From NCBI GenBank assembly GCA_963755755.1, contig CAVWLJ010000014.1, positions 1 to 64,000 of the forward strand: 64,000 bases of DNA, given 5' to 3'. The notes beneath the pieces were generated by a model. The model was not told the DNA's origin. It worked only from the letters and a program-made list of their open reading frames with translations, and did no database searches. Made by a program: the position numbers and the translations under genes. This DNA comes from DATKNA01 sp963755755 (GTDB lineage: Bacteria; Actinomycetota; Actinomycetes; Actinomycetales; Kineosporiaceae). This document shows, piece by piece, positions 9,554-20,375 of the stretch; within the stretch, counting starts at the first letter, position 1, and every line of letters begins with the position of its first letter.

Positions 9554-10870
9554 ATGAGCCGTCCTCGCATCGTCGTCGTCGGCGCGGGTTTCGCCGGGCA
9601 CGAGGCGGCCCGTCGTCTGATGCGCCTCGCCCGGGGGCGGGCGCAGATCACGATGGTCAATCCCACCGACTACTTCCTCTACACCCCTCTGCTGCCGGAG
9701 GTGGCCACCGGCGTGCTCGAGCCTCGCCGGATCACCGTGTCGCTGAGCGGCACGCTGCCCGGCGTCCGGCTCGTGCTGGGCGAGGTCGACGGCATCGACC
9801 TCGCCCGCCGGGTGGTCTCGTACTCGACGCCCGAAGGGATGGTCGGGAGCGTCGGCTACGACCGCCTCGTCCTCGCCGCGGGCAGCGTGAACAAGCTCCT
9901 GCCCATCCCGGGCGTCACCCGGTACGCGCACGGGTTCCGCGGCCTCGCCGAGGCGCTCTACCTGCGTGACACCCTCGTGCGCCAGGTCGAGCTCGCCGAC
10001 GGTGCGGACGACGACGCGGAGGCCCGGGCCCGCACCACCTTCGTCGTCGTCGGCGCCGGCTACACCGGCACGGAGGTCGCGGCCGCCGGCGTCCTGCTTC
10101 ACCGACGCCCTGGCCCGGCAGCACCCCGGGCTCGGCGACGTCCGGCCCCGCTGGATGCTGCTCGACGTCGCCCCCCGCGTGCTGCCGGGGCTGAACCCCC
10201 GGATGTCCGCAAGGCGCTCTGCGCGTGCTGCAGGAGCGGGGTGTCGACGTGCGGCTGGGGATCTCCGTGGCGGAGGCCCGCATGGACGGCGTCCAGCTCA
10301 GCGACGGCGAGCTTCGTGCCGACCCGCACTCTGGTCTGGTGTGTCGGCGTGCGGCCCGACCCGCTCGTGGCGGACCTGGGCCTGGAGACCACGCAGGGGC
10401 GGCTCGTCGTCGACGAGTACCTCACCGTGCCCGGGCATCCGGAGATCGTCGCCTGTGGAGACGCGGCCGCCGTCCCGGACCTCACCCGGCCCGGGGAGAT
10501 CACCGCGATGACGGCGCAGCACGCGGTGCGCCAGGGGCGGCTGGCGGCCCAGATCGTCGCCGCGTCCTACGGTGACGGCGAACGCCGCCCGTACAAGCAC
10601 CACGACCTCGGGTTCGTGGTCGACCTCGCAGGCCGCGACGCCGTGGCCGACCCGCTCGGGATGCCACTCTCCGGTCTCCCGGCGAAGGCCGTCACCCGCG
10701 GCTACCACCTCCTCTCGATCCCCGGCAACCGGATCCGTGTGGGCAGTGACTGGCTCCTCGGCGCGGTGCTGCCCCGCCAGGCGGTGCAGACCGGTCTCGT
10801 CACCGGTTCCTCCGTTCCGCTCGACGCCACCGATTCACCTCCCCCGACCGTCCGGCAGGAGGCCGGCTGA
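9554..10870 (+). CDS. Type II NADH dehydrogenase-like FAD/NAD(P) oxidoreductase, three internal +1 shifts
   Basis: A two-dinucleotide-binding-domain flavoprotein of the NDH-2 family. The FAD-binding GAGFAGHEAAR is near residue 11, TDYFLYTPLLPEVATG follows, and the second Rossmann motif is VVGAGYTGTEVAAAG. The C-terminal half carries CGDAAAVPD (FAD site) and AQHAVRQG. The start is ATG 9554 with GGGAGGCG upstream. The frame moves +1 near 10100, 10210 and 10313 and so returns to the original frame; the 210 bases between carry NDH-like sequence in the two alternate frames (HPGLGDVRPRWMLLDVAP; QERGVDVRLGISV). One frame is therefore open throughout but about 70 residues of it are wrong. Such enzymes pass electrons from NADH to quinone at the membrane. 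Confidence 0.85.
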   Translation: MSRPRIVVVGAGFAGHEAARRLMRLARGRAQITMVNPTDYFLYTPLLPEVATGVLEPRRITVSLSGTLPGVRLVLGEVDGIDLARRVVSYSTPEGMVGSVGYDRLVLAAGSVNKLLPIPGVTRYAHGFRGLAEALYLRDTLVRQVELADGADDDAEARARTTFVVVGAGYTGTEVAAAGVLLHRRPGPAAPRARRRPAPLDAARRRPPRAAGAEPPDVRKALCACCRSGVSTCGWGSPWRRPAWTASSSATASFVPTRTLVWCVGVRPDPLVADLGLETTQGRLVVDEYLTVPGHPEIVACGDAAAVPDLTRPGEITAMTAQHAVRQGRLAAQIVAASYGDGERRPYKHHDLGFVVDLAGRDAVADPLGMPLSGLPAKAVTRGYHLLSIPGNRIRVGSDWLLGAVLPRQAVQTGLVTGSSVPLDATDSPPPTVRQEAG

Positions 10871-10957
10871 GGAGCGGGCTCCGTCGCACGTGTGGTGGGC
10901 CGGCCCGGTGTTCGGCATGCTGGGGCCAGGATCACCGGGGGGAGGACCGCGCCGGCC

Positions 10958-13751
10958 ATGGCGACCAGCCCGATCCCCACCCCCCGAGGGCCGCTCCTGG
11001 GACGGCAGCGGGAACTCGACGCCGTGCAGGCGGCGCTCGCGGCGACCTCCGAGGACGGCGCCGCCCTCGTGCTGCGCGGTGACGCCGGCGTCGGCAAGAG
11101 CGCCCTGCTCGACCGGGCCGTGCGGCAGGCGGCGGAGACCGACCGCCAGGTGCTCCGGACCGACGGGACGCCGACCGAGCGGCAGCTGCCCCTCGCGGGA
11201 CTGCACAAGCTCCTCCGCCCCGTGGAGCGGGAGGTCGCCGGTCTTCCGCGCCCCCGTCGGGAGGTCCTCGAGGGCGCCTTCGGTGCGGCCGACGCGGCTG
11301 TGGACGTCTTCGGTGTGGCGCTCGCCTGCCTCGACCTGCTGTCCGCCGTCACCGCCCGCGGGCCCGCCGTCCTCGTCGTCGACGACGCGCACTGGCTCGA
11401 TCCCTCGTCGCTCGAGGTGCTCGCGTTCGTCGCGCGCCGGCTGAGTCCCGACCCCGTGCTCCTGCTCGTCGCCACCCGGGCCTCCGGGGGTGACGTGTTC
11501 GCGGACGCCGGGCTGCCCGAGCTGGTGCTGGGTCCGCTGGACGCGCCGACGTCCGCGGCCCTGATCGACCTGACCCGCCCCGGGCTGGACCCGGGACTGC
11601 GCGTCAAGGTCCTCGCGCTGGCCGAGGGCAACCCGCTGGCCGTGCTCGAACTGCCGCTCTCCCTGCAGGAGGAAGCCGGCCCGGAGCTGTCCGACGGGCT
11701 GCAGCCACTGACGCGGCGCCTCGAGCGCTCCTTCGCCGGGCGGGTCGCCGAGCTGCCGGACGCCACCCGCGACCTGCTGCTCGCCGCCGCGGTCGGCGAC
11801 ACCGGCGACGTCGCCGACGTCCTCGCGGTGGCCGGTGCCGTGGCGGGGATGCCCCGCGCCGTCGCGGATCTCGAGCCGGCCGTGGCGGCCGGACTGGCCG
11901 TCCTCGACGGCGACGGCGTCCGGTTCCGCCACCCGCTGGTCCGGTCCGCCGTGAACCAGGCCGCGCCGCCCGGTCGACGCCAGGCCGTGCATGCCGCGTT
12001 CGCCACCGTGACGGTGCACCAGCCGGACCGGCACGCCTGGCACCTCGCCCACGCCGTCGCCGCGCCCGACGAGTCCGTGGCCCGCGAGCTCGACGCGGCC
12101 GCCCTGCGGGCCGAGCGCCGCGGTGCGGTGGCGGCCGCCATGCACGCCCTCGAACGCGCTGCCCGGCTCAGCGAGTCGGCGGTTCCGCGCGGGCGTCGCC
12201 TGCTGCGGGTGGCGGAGCTCGCCACCGCCTCCGGTCGCACCGACCTCGCCCGGGAGCACCTCGCCCGGGCCGGTCCGCTGCTGGAGCACCCTCACGACCG
12301 GCTCCGGCTCGAGGCGGTGGCCGAGACGACCGACGAGTCCATGCAGGGCGGTGCCGCACGCGTCGACGCGCTGGTCGGTCTCGCAGAGGAGAGCGTGCGC
12401 CAGCAGGACGTGGACCTCGCCCTGCGCTTCCTCCTCAGGGCCGCCTCGCGCTGCTGGCACCTCGATTTCGGCGCGGACGTCGAGCGCCGGGTGGTCGAGG
12501 CGGCCGACCGGCTCGGCGTGAGCGATCAGGACCCGCGGTTGCTCGTCATCCAGGCGAACGCGGCACCGTTCGATCGCGGCGGGCGGGTGATCGAGGCCTT
12601 GCGCCGGCGCGTCCCCGGGCGGGACGACGACGCCGTCGACCTGCTGATGTGCGGGTTCGCCGCCGCCTCCGTGGGCGCCTACGCCGAGGCGGAGGCGTAC
12701 CTCTCGGCGGCGGCGGAGGGATTGCGCGAGCAGGGCCGGCTGCCCCAGCTCGCCGAGGCCCTGAGCCTGCTCACCTGGTCCGCACTGCGCCGGGCACGCT
12801 GGCAGGTGGCCGCACCCGCGGCGGAGGAATGCGTCCGGGTGGCGCGCGAGGTCCGCCAGCCGATCCCGGAGGCCGCGGGACTGGCGGCCCAGGCGATGAT
12901 CAGCGGACTGCGTGGTGAGGAGGGTGCGGACGCGCTGGGCGCCCGGGCCGCGCAGCTGGCGAGCGCGACGCGGAACACCATCGGCCTCGCGGTCACCCAC
13001 CTCGCCCGAGGGGTCACGGCGGCCGGTCTCGGGCGGCCGGACGAGGCGTTCGACCACCTGTGGCACCTCTTCGAGCCGCAGGACGCGGCGCACCAGCGGA
13101 TGCAGGCGTGCCGCAGCCTCGGCCACCTCGCCGAGGCCGCCGTCCAGACCGGGCACGCGGACGAGGCGCGGGCGGAGCTGGCCCGGTTCGCGCCGCTGGC
13201 CGCGCGGACGCCGGCGGTCGGCGTCAACGTCGCCGTGCGCTACGCGCGCGCCGTGCTGGCCGAGCCCGACGAGGCGGAGCAGGCCTTCGCCTCCGCCCTG
13301 GACCGTGACTGGAGCGACTGGCCGTTCGAGCACGGACGCCTGCTGCTGGCGTACGGGAGCTGGCTGCGCCGGCACCAGCGGGTCAGCGAGTCCCGCAGGC
13401 AGCTGCGGGCGGCCCGGGACGAGTTCGTGCGGACCGGCGCCCGGCCCTGGGTGGAGCGGGTGCGGCGCGAGCTGCGGGCCGCGGGCGAGAGCAGCCCGCG
13501 TGCCCGTGCCGAGCGCCTGGGACCTGCTCTCCCCGCAGGAGAGCCAGATCGCGCGGCTCGTCATGGAGGGCCTGGGCAACAAGGAGATCGGCCGGCGCCT
13601 GTACCTCTCGCACCGCACCGTGGGGAGTCACCTGTACCGCATCTTCCCCAAACTCGGGGTGTCGTCGCGCGCCCAGCTGATCCGGGCGCTCGGGGAGGCG
13701 GGGACGGGCGATCCGGAGCAAGGGGACGCGGGACCGGGCGACCGGGGGTGA
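10958..13751 (+). CDS. LuxR-family large ATP-binding transcriptional regulator (LAL type), frameshifted
   Basis: About 930 residues: an N-terminal AAA/STAND-like ATPase with Walker A GDAGVGKSAL and Walker B VLVVDDAHWLD, a long helical TPR-like middle region, and a C-terminal LuxR helix-turn-helix (LSPQESQIARLVMEGLGNKE, then HRTVGSHLYRIFPKLGV). The start ATG 10958 gives MATSPIPTPRGPLLGRQREL, the usual beginning of LAL proteins; in-frame upstream sequence from 10892 looks non-coding. A single +1 shift near 13500, between the TPR region and the HTH, separates sensor and DNA-binding parts. Without correcting it the protein would lose its HTH. The inducer is unknown. The neighbouring NDH-2-like gene on the same strand is a possible target. 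Confidence 0.88.
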
Positions 13752-13917
13752 CCTGCTCGCCCCGCCCCGTCGGCCGCGTCGTCCGCCGCGACGTCCCCGC
13801 GGGTGGACGGGCGTCGAGCGGGAGACGCGGGCCGGCTGATGCGGCGCATTCGCGGCGTCGCTACCGTGGAGCGCCCCGGCCGGCGGCGCCCGGCCCGACG
13901 CCGACGAAGGACCGAGC

Positions 13918-14389
13918 ATGGCCGAAGAGGTGCGCTTCCGTGCGATCGTCGAGCTCGGCGGGAGGACCGCGACGGGCTTCGAGGTGCCGCCCGACGTCGT
14001 CGAGCGGCTCGGCCAGGGCCGGCGGCCCGCCGTCACCGTCACGCTCGGCGGCCACACCTACCGCAGTACGGTCGCGACCATGCGTGGCAGGTTCCTGCTG
14101 CCGCTGAGCGCGGAGAACCGCCAGGCGGCCGGTGTGAGCGCCGGCGACGAGGTGGAGGTCACGCTCACGCCCGACAGCGCCGAGCGGGAGGTCGCGGTGC
14201 CGGCGGACCTCGCCCGGGAGCTGGCCGGTGACGACCCGGCCGCGGCAGTTCTTCGACGGCCTCGCTTATACCCATCGCAAGGAGTGGGTGCGCTGGATCG
14301 AGGAGGCGAAGAAACCGGAGACCCGCGCAGATCGCCTCGCCGCGACGATGGAGGCCCTCCGCGCCGGTCGCCGCAACCGTTCCTCCTGA
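13918..14389 (+). CDS. DUF1905/YdeI-OmdA-like protein, frameshifted
   Basis: The N-terminal 75 residues match the DUF1905 beta-barrel pattern (RFRAIVELGGRTATGFEVPPD; VSAGDEVEVTLTPD). The C-terminal part, read after a +1 shift near 14243, has the YdeI/OmdA-like helical end: RQFFDGLAYTHRKEWVRWIE, then KPETRADRLAATMEALRAGR. The shift comes from one extra G in GCCGCGG. The corrected protein is about 156 residues, ending at TGA 14387-14389. Start ATG 13918 is preceded by GGACCGAGC, a weak site. YdeI-like proteins are linked to envelope stress or peptide tolerance in other bacteria; the role here is unknown. Confidence 0.75.
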
Positions 14390-14420
14390 CCGCGGCTGGC
14401 CGAGGGGCGCGCAGCGGCGG

Positions 14421-15063
14421 TCAGGAGGCGATCAGGGCGGCGCTCGCGGCGGCGAGGAGCACCACCGACGCCGCGAACGCGAGGAGCCACCGCCGGTGCC
14501 ACGTGATGCGCACGGTCGCGTCGTCCTCGCCGTCGCCGCGCCGGGTCGACCGCCAGGCGGCAAGCCCCTCGTCGATGAACAACCTGCACTCCAGCGGCGC
14601 CGTGAGCCGGGTCTGGGGCGACGGACCGTAGGGGGAACCCCCGCCGCCGGGGGTGAGTCTGCGACTGACGATCCCGCCGATCACACTCCCCTGGGGCTGC
14701 CGATTGCCGGTGGCGGCGAAGCTCGCGTGCTTGCGCCCGTCGACGACGATCTGCAGGGCCAGCTGCGTCTCCACGCCGCGGATCTCGTGCCACGGCACGA
14801 GCACGGTCCGGAACGGGTTGACCAGCTCGACCCCCGCGGGCGTGGCCGAGACCCTGGGCCGCACGAAGACCTCGCCCGTCAGCTCGCCGAGGACCACGCC
14901 CGACAGGAGCGTCACCGCACCCGGGCAGCCAGCGCCCGTCGAGGAACTGGTCGACCGACACCCAGAGCGTCGCCCCGCCGACGAGCACGAGCGCGGTGAC
15001 GCCCAGACCCAGCAGCGCGGGGGACCGGTAGGTCCGCTGGACGCCCTCGAGCACGTCCGTCAT
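14421..15063 (-). CDS. PH-domain-like membrane protein, frameshifted
   Basis: Starts MTDVLEGVQRTYRSPALLGL at ATG 15063 with two N-terminal TM-like segments, then a PH-like/DUF2581-type beta domain (RPRVSATPAGVELVNPFRTV, LVPWHEIRGVE). It ends with one C-terminal TM (LLAFAASVVLLAAASAALIA). One extra base near 14920 splits RWLPG from AVTLLSGVVLGE. The corrected length is about 213 residues. The ATG lies four bases after the corrected stop of the upstream MFS gene, which argues for one transcript. Small PH-domain membrane proteins are common in actinobacteria, with no settled function. Confidence 0.7.
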
Positions 15064-15067
15064 CGTC

Positions 15068-16265
15068 TCATCCGGCCCGGACGCGGGGTCGGGCGGCGTC
15101 CGCACGCAGGATCCACCCGGCCGTGACCAGGTACGGCAGGGCCAGCACGGCGAAGGCGACGCCGTCAGCCGCCGGCGTCCGCCAGCCATCCGTAGGCGAG
15201 GTAGACCGGCAGCGCCGCGAGGTCGTCGGCGAGCGACGCGAGCGATGTCACCGTCGCCCGTGCCGGGCCGGTGACGGCCTGCTGCAGCCGGGTCTGGGTC
15301 AGCACCGTGCCGATCTGCAGCAGGCCGAACGCCACCGCGACCAGCACCAGCCCGGCGGCCCGGCCGGAGGCCGCGCCCGCAACGACGAGCATGGCCGCGG
15401 TGGCGACGAGCGCGGCGAGGCCACGGCTGCCGACCCCGTGGGCACGACCCGCGACGAGCCCTCCGAGGGTCATGCCGACCCAGAGGACGGCCTCCCACCA
15501 CGGCACCTCGCGCTCGGAGGCTCCTCCCGCGGCGGCCAGGAGCGGCGTGTACTCCTCCAGCGACATGAAGATGGCGACGACGGCGGGGACCAGGAGCACG
15601 GCCTGCCGCACGCGCCCGTCCTCGCGGACCAGGCACCATCCGGCGCGGACGGTCGCCAGGAGTTCCGACGGCTCGTCCGCGTCGTGCCGGGCGCGGCGGT
15701 GTTCGGGGAGGACCACGCCGGCGAGTGCCTGCGCCAGGCCGGCGACCACGCTCGCCGCGCCGACCGCCGCGTAACCGCCGACAGCGACGACGGGGGAGGC
15801 CAGCACGATGGCCGCGACGACGGCGACCAGCCCGAACGCCTGCGCCCGGCCCCACACCTGGGCGAACCGGTCCTCGGCGCCCCCGTCGGCGAGCTCCTCG
15901 TAGACCAGCGCCTCCAGGGCGCCGGAGACCAGCGCTCCCTTCGCACCCCAGAGCACGAAGCCCGCCGCGAAGGCGGGATAGGACGGGACCGCCACCCACA
16001 GGCCGAAGCCGAGCGCCCCGAGCAGGGGGCCGAGGCAGAGCAGGAGCCGGCGCGAGACGGCGTCCGCCCAGGCGCCGGTCGGCACCTCGAGCGCGAGCGC
16101 GGTGAGCGACCAGAGGACGAACAGCGACGAGATCTGACCGGTCGAGAGCCCGGTCCGGGCGAACAGCAGGGTGTAGAGCGGGTACAGCAGGACGAACTCG
16201 TCGAGGAAGGCGTACGTGTACAGCGTTGCGACGAGCCGCCGGGGAGCGCGAGGCACACCAGGCAT
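15068..16265 (-). CDS. MFS transporter, frameshifted near the C-terminus
   Basis: Start ATG 16265 (MPGVPRAPRRLVATLYTYAF). Twelve hydrophobic segments can be followed. The loop between TM2 and TM3 carries the MFS-A-like pattern EVPTGAWADAVSRRLLL (G-x-x-x-D-x-x-x-R-R). One frame stops at 15165 after LADAGG. Removing one extra G near 15172 extends the last helix (DGVAFAVLALPYLVTAGWIL) to TGA 15070-15068, four bases before the ATG of the PH-domain gene. The corrected length is about 398 residues, normal for the family. The substrate is not predictable; it is a probable drug or metabolite exporter. Confidence 0.85.
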
Positions 16266-16411
16266 GACAACTCCGTCCGTGGAAGAGGGGGACGCCGACG
16301 AGCGGCGGCCCGGAGGCCCACGGACGGGCCAGAGCGGTGTGTGCGGCGCGGGGCCGCAGGGTGTGGATCAATGTCGCCAGGTCATACCCGGGATGGTAGG
16401 CGCGGGGCCGA

Positions 16412-17681
16412 TCAGGGCGCCATCGTCTTCGACCGCCACACGACGGCGATCCAGATCACGGATCCGGCCGCGAACGCCACGGCGACGGCCACCCGGTACG
16501 CCCGCTCCCGGGAGACGTTGGCGAGCAGCGTTCCGAGCGGGAAGAGCGGCAGCAGATAGCGCGGCAGGCTCGTGAACGAGTCCATCGCGGCGAGCAGGTA
16601 GCCCGCGTAGGCCAGGCACCAGACGCGCATGTCGCCGGCGATGACCCCGGCGCGCGGCCGGAGGATCCAGACCGCCAACGCCACGACCGCGACGACGAGC
16701 ACGGGCATCCCGAGGAACCCGAGGAAGCGTTCGGCGGCGTCGCGCCAGGGCACGAACGGCACGACCCGCCGCGGGTTGCGCCACGACGCCATCGTCTGGG
16801 TGTAGGCGTCGAGCCGGCCCGTACGGATCGCGACGACGAGTGGCCACGCGGCGGCGGCAGCGACCGACGCGACCGCCAGCGCGACGAGGGCGGCCACCGA
16901 GCGCCCGGGCAGCGCATCGCTGCCCCGGGACCGCCGGACCAGCACGCGCAGCCCGTGCACGAGCACGGTGATCGCGAGCGGGACGGCGATGGGCCGGGCG
17001 AGACCCGCCAGCAGGACGAGCGGCACGGCGAGCAGGTAGTGCCGGCGTTGCAGGCAGAGCAGGACGCCGACGAGCAGCGCCATCGCCAGCGACTCGGCGT
17101 ACGGCAGTTGCAGCACGGCGCCGGCGGGGAAGAAGCAGAAGAGGACGACGGTCCACAGCGCCAGCCGCCGGCCGGCGACCGCGGCGACGAGTTTCTGCAT
17201 GCCGACGGCGGCCAGCGCGCCGGCGCCGATCGAGACGACGCTCGCGGCGAAGGCGAACGACCATCCCGTGACGTCGATGAGCCCGCCGACCAGGGTGGGG
17301 AAGAGCGGATAGAACGCCCAGGCGTTCTGGGCCACGTGTCCGGTGGCGTCCAGCGGCAGCTGATCCGGGTACCCGTGGTGGATGATCGCCTGGTACCAGG
17401 TGCCGTCCCAGTTCGGGAGGATGTACAGGTAGCTGTACGGGGTGCCGTCCGGGTGCGTGCCGGCCAGCGCGGCGTTGCGGGCGATGACGAACCCGTCGAA
17501 CAGCCGGCTCGCCACGAAGATCGCCAGCGCGAGGACCCAGTCCGGGGCGGTGGCGCGCAGCCGGAGCGCGATCCGGGCGGCCTCGCGCAGCCTGTCGACG
17601 TTCTCCCGCCAGCCGGGGCGGCGCCGGGCTCCGGGGCGGAGCCTCGGGTGGCGCCGCGACCGCTGAGGCGTCGCCCGCCAT
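16412..17681 (-). CDS. GT-C-type mannosyltransferase-like membrane protein, frameshifted near N-terminus
   Basis: A polytopic protein of the GPI-mannosyltransferase/PIG-V-like GT-C group. After the first TM a lumenal loop has PNWDGTWYQAIIHHGYP, where the WDG(T/x)WY pattern with its Asp is the family's catalytic-site signature. Eight or more TM helices follow, ending VIWIAVVWRSK. The N-terminus (MAGDASAVAAPPEAPPRSPA) is in another frame; one extra G near 17620 joins it to RENVDRLREAARIALRL. The ATG at 17681 is my choice; an ATG at 17792 is possible. It would transfer a sugar from polyprenyl phosphate to a cell-envelope acceptor. Confidence 0.75.
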
Positions 17682-17788
17682 CCCCTGCGGCACGTGTCGT
17701 CCGGGTTCCGGCTCGCCGGTGGATCGGTGGCGGTGGTCGACCTCGGGACCCGGCGGCCACCCGGAGGCGACCACCGGGTCCCGCGGGC

Positions 17789-18664
17789 TCACGACGTGCG
17801 CCTCCGGCGACCCGTCTTCGGGTTCTCGTCATCCGTCGAGGCGTCGCCGAGGGTGCCGTCGTCGACGGGCTCGACGTCGACGACCTCGACGACCTCGACC
17901 ACCTCGACGGGCTGGTCGAGCTCGACGGGCTCCCCGGCCGGCGAGGCCGAGGCCGTGTCCGCGGCCTCCGCCGGCGTCGCCTCGCTGGTGCCGAGACCGT
18001 CGAGGACGGGGTCACCGACGGAGGTCTCGGGCGCACCGTCGGGGCTGGGCTGCTCGGTCACGCTGGTCGTGGCGGCTGCCGAGGGAGCCGGGTCCGCCAG
18101 CGTGGAGGGCGTGGGCTCCGGACCGCCGGTGAAGGCCGGCTCGTTCGCCGTCAGCGCGTCCCACTCCGGGGCGCTCGAGCGGCTGCGCCGCCAGGCGGCC
18201 AGCCCGGCGGCACCGGCGGCCGCGAGCGTGCCGAAGACCAGGACCCGGCGCCCGCGGTGCGAGGGCTGCGGGGGCGGCGTCGCGGCCAGCGCGGCCGACG
18301 CGTTCTCCAGGGAGGCGCTGACCCGCTCCGCCGCCGTGCGCTGGGCGGCCGCGCCCGCCGTTGCCGCCACGGTGACGGCTTCGACGATCTTCGGCAGGAG
18401 CTCCTGCACGATGCGGTCGCGTGCGGCGTCCACCGCGGGAGCCACCCGCTCCGCGGCCGCCTCGGCCGCGGGACCGGCTGCCAGCAGTCCCTTCTCGATG
18501 CGCGGGCTCGCCCACTCCACCGCCGCCCCCACCCGGGGCGCGGCCTTCTCGGCCGCGGCCCGGGCCAGCAGCGCGGCCTCCGCCGCCTGCTCGCGCGCCA
18601 TCTGGGCCGCCTGTTCGGCGGCGGCCCGGACGGCCGGGCCCGCTGTCACATCCTTCGAGCTCAC
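17789..18664 (-). CDS. Ala-rich single-TM protein of unknown function
   Basis: 291 residues from GTG 18664, with GGGAGGAGA just upstream. The N-terminal 130 residues are an Ala/Glu-rich amphipathic helical region (AEQAAQMAREQAAEAALLAR) likely to form coiled coil. One TM follows (VLVFGTLAAAGAAGLAAW) with a basic flank WRRSRS. The acidic C-terminal tail contains EVVEVVEVVDVEPVDDG and ends TGRRRRTS. Alanine-rich proteins of this layout occur next to the ppiA gene in several actinomycetes; I do not recognise a function. A long open frame on the opposite strand (16955-18856) is a GC-composition shadow. Confidence 0.75.
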   Translation of the reverse strand: MSSKDVTAGPAVRAAAEQAAQMAREQAAEAALLARAAAEKAAPRVGAAVEWASPRIEKGLLAAGPAAEAAAERVAPAVDAARDRIVQELLPKIVEAVTVAATAGAAAQRTAAERVSASLENASAALAATPPPQPSHRGRRVLVFGTLAAAGAAGLAAWRRSRSSAPEWDALTANEPAFTGGPEPTPSTLADPAPSAAATTSVTEQPSPDGAPETSVGDPVLDGLGTSEATPAEAADTASASPAGEPVELDQPVEVVEVVEVVDVEPVDDGTLGDASTDDENPKTGRRRRTS

Positions 18665-18885
18665 GTCGTCTCCTCCCTCGTCGAGTGCTCCTGGCGCGCG
18701 CACGCAGGGTCGGCGCGCGGTCTGCGGAACATCCTCCCCCCATCGCCGGGTGCCGCCACTCACCGGCCCGGCATCCGTACGCCCGGAGCGGAACCAGGGC
18801 GAACCCGGCGTGGAACACTCGAGCACGCACCATCCGTTGACCTGACGACGATCTGACGAGCATCCACGACGAGGACGGATCCGAC

Positions 18886-19434
18886 GTGACCGAACCCCTG
18901 ACCGGCCCCCTCCACGCCACGCTGCACACCAACCGCGGGGACATCCGGGTCGAACTCTTCCCCGACCAGGCGCCCGAGACGGTGCGCAACTTCGTCGAAC
19001 TGGCCGAGGGCACGCGTGAGTGGCAGGACCCCAAGACCGGCCAGAAGCGCAGCGAGCCCTTCTACGACGGTGTCACCTTCCACCGCGTCATCTCGGGCTT
19101 CATGATCCAGGGCGGGGACCGGCTCGGGACCGGTACCGGCGGCCCCGGCTACGCCTTCGACGACGAGATCCACCCGGGCCTGGACTTCAACGCCCCGTAC
19201 AAGCTGGCCATGGCGAACGCCGGCAAGCGCGGCGGCCGCGGCACCAACGGCTCCCAGTTCTTCATCACGGTCGGCCCGACCCCCCACCTGCAGGGCAAGC
19301 ACACGATCTTCGGCCAGGTCGCGGACGCCGCCGGCCGCCAGGTGGTCGACGCCATCGCGGCCACCCGCACGGGCCGGGGCGACGTCCCGGTCGAGCCGGT
19401 GGTCATCGAGAAGGTCACGGTCGAGCGGGGGTGA
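18886..19434 (+). CDS. ppiA: Peptidyl-prolyl cis-trans isomerase, cyclophilin type
   Basis: A 182-residue cytoplasmic cyclophilin with no signal peptide. The active-site stretch is present: FHRVISGFMIQGGD (catalytic Arg, Phe, Met, Gln), GTNGSQFFITVGPTPHL (Gln, Phe) and GKHTIFGQV (the conserved His). It accelerates prolyl isomerisation during folding. Start is GTG 18886 (gtgaccgaacccctg). The last bases overlap the next gene: GTG at 19431 shares GTGA with this stop. Its place beside rhomboid, crgA and pknB matches the conserved actinobacterial order around ppiA. Confidence 0.95.
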   Translation: MTEPLTGPLHATLHTNRGDIRVELFPDQAPETVRNFVELAEGTREWQDPKTGQKRSEPFYDGVTFHRVISGFMIQGGDRLGTGTGGPGYAFDDEIHPGLDFNAPYKLAMANAGKRGGRGTNGSQFFITVGPTPHLQGKHTIFGQVADAAGRQVVDAIAATRTGRGDVPVEPVVIEKVTVERG

Positions 19435-20375
19435 CCACGTCGCTGCCGCCCGAGGCGTCGCAGGCCACCGAGCAGGTACCGGTCTGCCCGCGTCATCCCG
19501 ACCGGGTCTCGTACGTCCGCTGCCAGCGGTGCGAGCGGCCGGTCTGCCCGGAGTGCCAGCGGCCGGCCGCGGTCGGCGTCCAGTGCGTCGACTGCGTCCG
19601 GCAGCAGGCACGGGGATCTCGGGCGGCACGCACCGTCTTCGGCGGTCTCGCGTCGCAGGGACGCCCCGTCGTCACGCTGACGATCATCGGCCTGTGCGTC
19701 GGGCTGTTCCTGCTCCAGTGGGGCACGGGGGACCGGGTCACCGAGCGGCTGGACTTCTACGCCCCGCTGGCGATCGCCGAGCCCTGGCGGTTCGTCTCCG
19801 CGGCCTTCCTGCACTCCACGTCGTTCCTGCTGCACATCGCGTTCAACCTCTACGCGCTGTGGATGGTCGGGCCGTACCTGGAGGGGCTGCTCGGCCGGGC
19901 ACAGTTCGCCGCGCTGTACCTCCTGAGCGCGCTGGGCGGTTCGGTCGGGTACTACCTGATCGTCAGCCCCTACGACGTGCAGGCCTGGAACACGCCGACC
20001 GTCGGTGCCTCCGGCGCCGTGTTCGGGCTCTTCGGGGCGCTCTTCGTCGTGAACCGGCGACTGGGGCGTGACGTCGGCGGCATCGTCGCGATCGTGGCGA
20101 TCAACGCCGTGCTGGGCTTCGTGGCCAGCGGGATCGCCTGGCAGGCCCATCTGGGCGGCCTCGTCACGGGCGCCCTCGTCGCCGCCCTCCTCGTCCACCT
20201 GCCTCGAACCAGTGGGTCCGGGCTGCGCTGGGCCGCCCTCGCCGGCGTCGCCGTCGCCCTGGTGGCCGTCGTGGCGGTCCGGACCCAGACGCTGCCGACG
20301 GGTGCGGAGATCGAGTCGCTCTCCACACTGTGGAGGGCGGGTGTGGATAACACCGGTGTAATTCCACAGCTGTGA
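19431..20375 (+). CDS. Rhomboid-family intramembrane serine protease with N-terminal zinc finger
   Basis: 314 residues. The N-terminus has a B-box-like zinc-binding pattern (CPRHPDRVSYVRCQRCERPV, then CPEC and CVDC), common in actinobacterial rhomboids. Six TM segments follow: HIAFNLYALWMVG with the oxyanion Asn, GASGAVFGLFGAL with the nucleophile Ser, and AHLGGLVTGAL with the catalytic His. The start GTG 19431 overlaps the ppiA stop by four bases, implying translational coupling. The 3' end (20321-20391) contains a cluster of DnaA-box-like motifs, and a perfect hairpin lies 30 bases past the stop. The substrate is unknown. Confidence 0.93.
   Translation: MTTSLPPEASQATEQVPVCPRHPDRVSYVRCQRCERPVCPECQRPAAVGVQCVDCVRQQARGSRAARTVFGGLASQGRPVVTLTIIGLCVGLFLLQWGTGDRVTERLDFYAPLAIAEPWRFVSAAFLHSTSFLLHIAFNLYALWMVGPYLEGLLGRAQFAALYLLSALGGSVGYYLIVSPYDVQAWNTPTVGASGAVFGLFGALFVVNRRLGRDVGGIVAIVAINAVLGFVASGIAWQAHLGGLVTGALVAALLVHLPRTSGSGLRWAALAGVAVALVAVVAVRTQTLPTGAEIESLSTLWRAGVDNTGVIPQL

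Noticed and set aside
10835..13618. A 927-residue open frame antisense to the LuxR-type regulator
   Set aside because: It has no recognisable domain and a Gly/Arg/His-rich composition typical of the complement of high-GC coding DNA; the plus strand has a complete ATPase and HTH.
16955..18856. A 633-residue plus-strand frame opposite the glycosyltransferase and Ala-rich protein
   Set aside because: Asp/Gly/Arg-rich shadow sequence without domains; both minus-strand genes have clear TM segments and starts.
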